Assembly (NCBI GenBank): GCA_965215705.1 | Contig: CBDCEE010000003.1 | Coordinates: 1,178,001 to 1,242,000 of the forward strand | Length of the DNA: 64,000 nt | Source: JAAXPZ01 sp965215705 | Lineage (GTDB): Bacteria; Campylobacterota; Campylobacteria; Campylobacterales; Sulfurovaceae | Direction of reading: 5' to 3' | In this document: one piece after another, positions 61,863 through 64,000 of the stretch | How positions within the stretch are numbered: the stretch's first letter is position 1 | Layout of the letters: the number at the start of each line of letters is the position of its first letter | Program-made: the position numbers and the translations under genes | Notes under the pieces: model-generated | What the model was told of the DNA's origin: nothing | The model's input: only the letters and a program-made list of their open reading frames with translations | The model's database searches: none

Positions 61863-62957
61863 ATGAAAAAGATAGTACTTGCAGGACTCGTTGTCCTACC
61901 CCTCATGCTCATGGCAGATATGGATAGATGTGTATCCTGTCATGGTGTTGACTTTGAACGCAAAGCACTAGGTGTCAGCAAAATCGTTAAAGATATGACA
62001 GAAGATCAAATTAGAGAATCTCTCAATGGATACAAAGTGGGCAAAGGTGGCTCTATGAAAGAAGTTATGATGACAGAGGTCAACGTCGGTGTCGATACAG
62101 ATGCTATGGCAGCAGATGTCTATAATGAGATCATCACTCCAGGCTTTGAAGAGCCTGATGCTGAATTTATCTTTAAAAAACGGAGAAGCGTTCGTGGTTT
62201 GTTCAAAATCAAACAGGTACTGAAGAAAGCTGACCCTAAAAAAGATAGAAAAAAAGTACTTTCTCAGATCAAGTCCTTTGCTTTTGACATCTATACCTAT
62301 GATTCCTCTCTTAGAAAAGAAGCTCCACTGGATGCAAGTAAGGCTGAAAATCTAAGTATCGAAAAGATTCTTTCTTCAGTCACTGGAGCAAAAAGCTGTA
62401 CAGATCATTCTTTCACAGATGAAGCACTTCTCAAATGTCATACTTCCTTTATCAATCTTGCAGCTACACTCTCTCTCGATGATGCAGAGAAACTAAAAAT
62501 CAAAATCAAACCGAAAGAGAAAAAAGGTACACATAAAAAAGCGCCTCTCACTGCAGAAGAAGCAGCAAAAACAATTGTTGGCACGTGGTCTCAGATCTGC
62601 TACCCTACAGGCAAGCCAAACGAGTGGGCATCTAAAGAGGTAACAGTCACCGATGATATGCGCGCCAAAGGTGGTATGCAGTTCTATGGTGATGACACAT
62701 GCACCAAAAAAACCAAAGAGATCAAAGCCTTTTATACATTCAAGTTCGGCAATATTGTTTTAGGTGATGATGGCAAAGAGGCATGGGAGATCGATAAAGT
62801 AATCGGAAAGAAGAAGAAAAAAGTCTATGCTATGCTTCGCTTTGTTGATGCAAACCGTGTCATTATCTCTGGTGCAACCAAAGTACAGGATGGATCATCT
62901 GTAGATAAAAGAAAAAACCACTTTGATGTATCTTGGGAAGGATGTATACGAAAATAA
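61863..62957 (+). CDS. Periplasmic mono-heme cytochrome c-like protein
   Basis: A 364-residue exported protein (signal peptide IVLAGLVVLPLMLMA). One heme site CVSCH lies at about residue 22, directly after the signal, followed by a short cytochrome domain with TEDQIRESLNGYKVGKGGSM. The remaining 250 residues are lysine-rich and of no family I know. They include CTDHSFTDEALLKCH and a C-terminal beta-like domain from about residue 240 (GTWSQICYPTG). The electron partner is unknown. Another cytochrome follows. Confidence 0.8.
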   Translation: MKKIVLAGLVVLPLMLMADMDRCVSCHGVDFERKALGVSKIVKDMTEDQIRESLNGYKVGKGGSMKEVMMTEVNVGVDTDAMAADVYNEIITPGFEEPDAEFIFKKRRSVRGLFKIKQVLKKADPKKDRKKVLSQIKSFAFDIYTYDSSLRKEAPLDASKAENLSIEKILSSVTGAKSCTDHSFTDEALLKCHTSFINLAATLSLDDAEKLKIKIKPKEKKGTHKKAPLTAEEAAKTIVGTWSQICYPTGKPNEWASKEVTVTDDMRAKGGMQFYGDDTCTKKTKEIKAFYTFKFGNIVLGDDGKEAWEIDKVIGKKKKKVYAMLRFVDANRVIISGATKVQDGSSVDKRKNHFDVSWEGCIRK

Positions 62958-63052
62958 CTTTGTACAATTGTACTTGTAATCACATCAGTTGATATTGGGT
63001 TGATACTGCCTAGCTATACTTCCTTATCTAAAAACAAAAGATAAGGAAGAAA

Positions 63053-63688
63053 ATGAAAACAAAAAACATACTACTCACCTCACTACTTGCACTGAGCTCT
63101 CTACTCTCCGCCAATGAGATCAATGCCACAAAACTGTTCGAGACCAACTGTGCAGCCTGCCATATCACTGACCTCTCCAAGATGAGCAACAAAAGTACCT
63201 TTATCGCACCTCCAGCAGATGAGATCATGACCCATGCCAAAGAGGAGTTTGGTACAGACAAAGCCAAGGCTGTCAAATTTATGGCAGACTATGTCCGTAA
63301 CCCAGATCCCATGAAGTCCTTTTGTGCCTCGATCGAGACCTTTGGTGTCATGCCCGCACAAAAGGATGTCGTCACAGCCCAAGAGGCAGAAGCGATCGTC
63401 TCTATGATGTATGATACTTACCCACGAAAAGCATTTACAGACATGGAAGCCAAAGAGGGAGGTGGACACAGTGGTATGACCTTTGAAAAACTAGATTACA
63501 ATACAGATGGCAGCATTACCGCCAAAGAATTCCAACGTTTTAGAGCAGAAAAAAACAATATTGACCCTGAGAAGTTTGTCAACACCTACTATTTCGACAG
63601 AATAGACCTCAACAGTGACGGAAAAATGGATAGAGAGGAGTTTGACAAAATGAAAGCAGAGAAAAGAAAGAAGAAACAACGCTCTTAA
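63053..63688 (+). CDS. Cytochrome c with two EF-hands
   Basis: A 211-residue exported protein. After the signal peptide (LLTSLLALSSLLSA) comes a cytochrome c domain with heme site CAACH and a likely axial Met in FGVMPAQKDVV. The C-terminal 80 residues hold two EF-hand loops, DYNTDGSITAKEF and DLNSDGKMDREEF, with the usual Asp/Asn/Gly calcium positions. It should be a calcium-binding periplasmic electron carrier. The fusion of cytochrome and EF-hand is uncommon. AAGGAA precedes the start. Confidence 0.88.
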   Translation: MKTKNILLTSLLALSSLLSANEINATKLFETNCAACHITDLSKMSNKSTFIAPPADEIMTHAKEEFGTDKAKAVKFMADYVRNPDPMKSFCASIETFGVMPAQKDVVTAQEAEAIVSMMYDTYPRKAFTDMEAKEGGGHSGMTFEKLDYNTDGSITAKEFQRFRAEKNNIDPEKFVNTYYFDRIDLNSDGKMDREEFDKMKAEKRKKKQRS

Positions 63689-63699
63689 CTGAGTGTTGC

Positions 63700-64000
63700 T
63701 TACTCACTCTCGTCTCTGCCTTGTTGTGCATAGAGTCCTGTTACAGTATTCATACTTTTCAGGATCTCTTCTGATTTTTTACAAATAAGGTTAGGGACAA
63801 AAGTTTCCGATTTATCTGCAAATTCAAAATACATAAAAGATTTACCCACTTTATCAAGATGCCCTTTGATCTCCTCTGTATTTTTCCTATATGCCAAAAG
63901 CTTTTGATGAGACGTCCTAAAAAGATCCATAGCGTCATGGAGTTTCTGTTTGAATTCCGGATCATCAATACCCCATGTTTTCAATACATACAAGCTTGCC
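63700..64000 (-). CDS. C-terminal part of a sensor-like protein, cut by the window edge
   Basis: The frame is open to the right edge, so the visible 99 or so residues are only the end of a gene; the in-frame TTG at 63993 is not a real start. Charged helices (FKQKLHDAMDLFRTSHQKLL, IKGHLDKVGKSFMYFEFAD, SEEILKSMNTVTGLYAQ) resemble the PilJ/NarX-type helical sensing domain of methyl-accepting and type IV pili related proteins. The match is by eye and weak. It converges with the cytochrome gene. Confidence 0.55.
   Translation of the reverse strand, partial: ASLYVLKTWGIDDPEFKQKLHDAMDLFRTSHQKLLAYRKNTEEIKGHLDKVGKSFMYFEFADKSETFVPNLICKKSEEILKSMNTVTGLYAQQGRDESE

Noticed and set aside
1..64000. tRNA or rRNA genes
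   Set aside because: No cloverleaf-like segment with a T-loop GTTCRA pattern and no rRNA-like conserved stretch was recognised by eye. A tRNA scan would settle it.

Overview
The window looks like a chromosome segment of a Campylobacterota member close to Sulfurovum or Sulfurimonas. This is inferred from the proteins: the long DapD type, short-form HisG, type III pantothenate kinase, rpsF-ssb order, small RNase R, and periplasmic c-type cytochromes. It has no rRNA or tRNA genes that I can recognise. Most of it is tightly packed housekeeping DNA with many 4-base stop/start overlaps, broken by three accessory zones.

Layout. 1-8.3 kb is a nucleoside uptake and catabolism block: an ABC importer (ATPase plus two permeases), deoC-deoB-Nudix on the minus strand, and divergent cdd-deoA. 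It is interrupted by an AT-rich orphan gene, a ParE/RelE toxin-antitoxin pair and a LysE-family gene fossil. 8.4-18.2 kb holds a polysaccharide deacetylase, ilvC, NfeD/stomatin, a MATE exporter, htpX, rnr, holA, rpsF and ssb. 18.2-28.9 kb is an AT-rich mobile island. It starts with three overlapping tyrosine recombinase genes and a small coiled-coil gene (the ginABCD arrangement of GInt islands). Its remaining cargo is decayed: a 5'-truncated brxL (BREX), an IS21-family element, an IS1595-type transposase fragment, a headless M30-type peptidase and a small lipoprotein. rpsR, normally next to ssb, is not in the window.

28.9-41 kb carries lptB, tsaE, trpD, an S4-domain protein, dapD, a TonB-dependent receptor, and a molybdenum/tungsten block: moeA divergent from an aldehyde:ferredoxin oxidoreductase operon with two MoaD/ThiS-like proteins, an E1-like enzyme and a methyltransferase. 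41-45.6 kb is a repeat-rich zone. It has a REP-associated tyrosine transposase with its palindromic repeats, two C-type-lectin-fold (DUF1566/Lcl) surface proteins whose 3' ends differ almost only at non-synonymous sites, and an IS30 element. 45.6-54.9 kb returns to core functions: hisG, coaX, dedA, accA, fabF, acpP, two exporters, and amt-glnB. 55-63.7 kb has a tripartite RND efflux operon and two cytochrome c proteins.

Most notable observations. (1) The two DUF1566 genes share 3' ends of about 147 bases with 16 differences, all in amino-acid-changing codons and essentially no silent change. This is the signature of variable regions of a diversity-generating retroelement whose reverse transcriptase and template are not in this window. 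(2) The ginABCD island sits directly after ssb and carries BREX debris. (3) The RAYT gene ends inside one of its own REP palindromes. Two further REP-like families are also scattered in the window.
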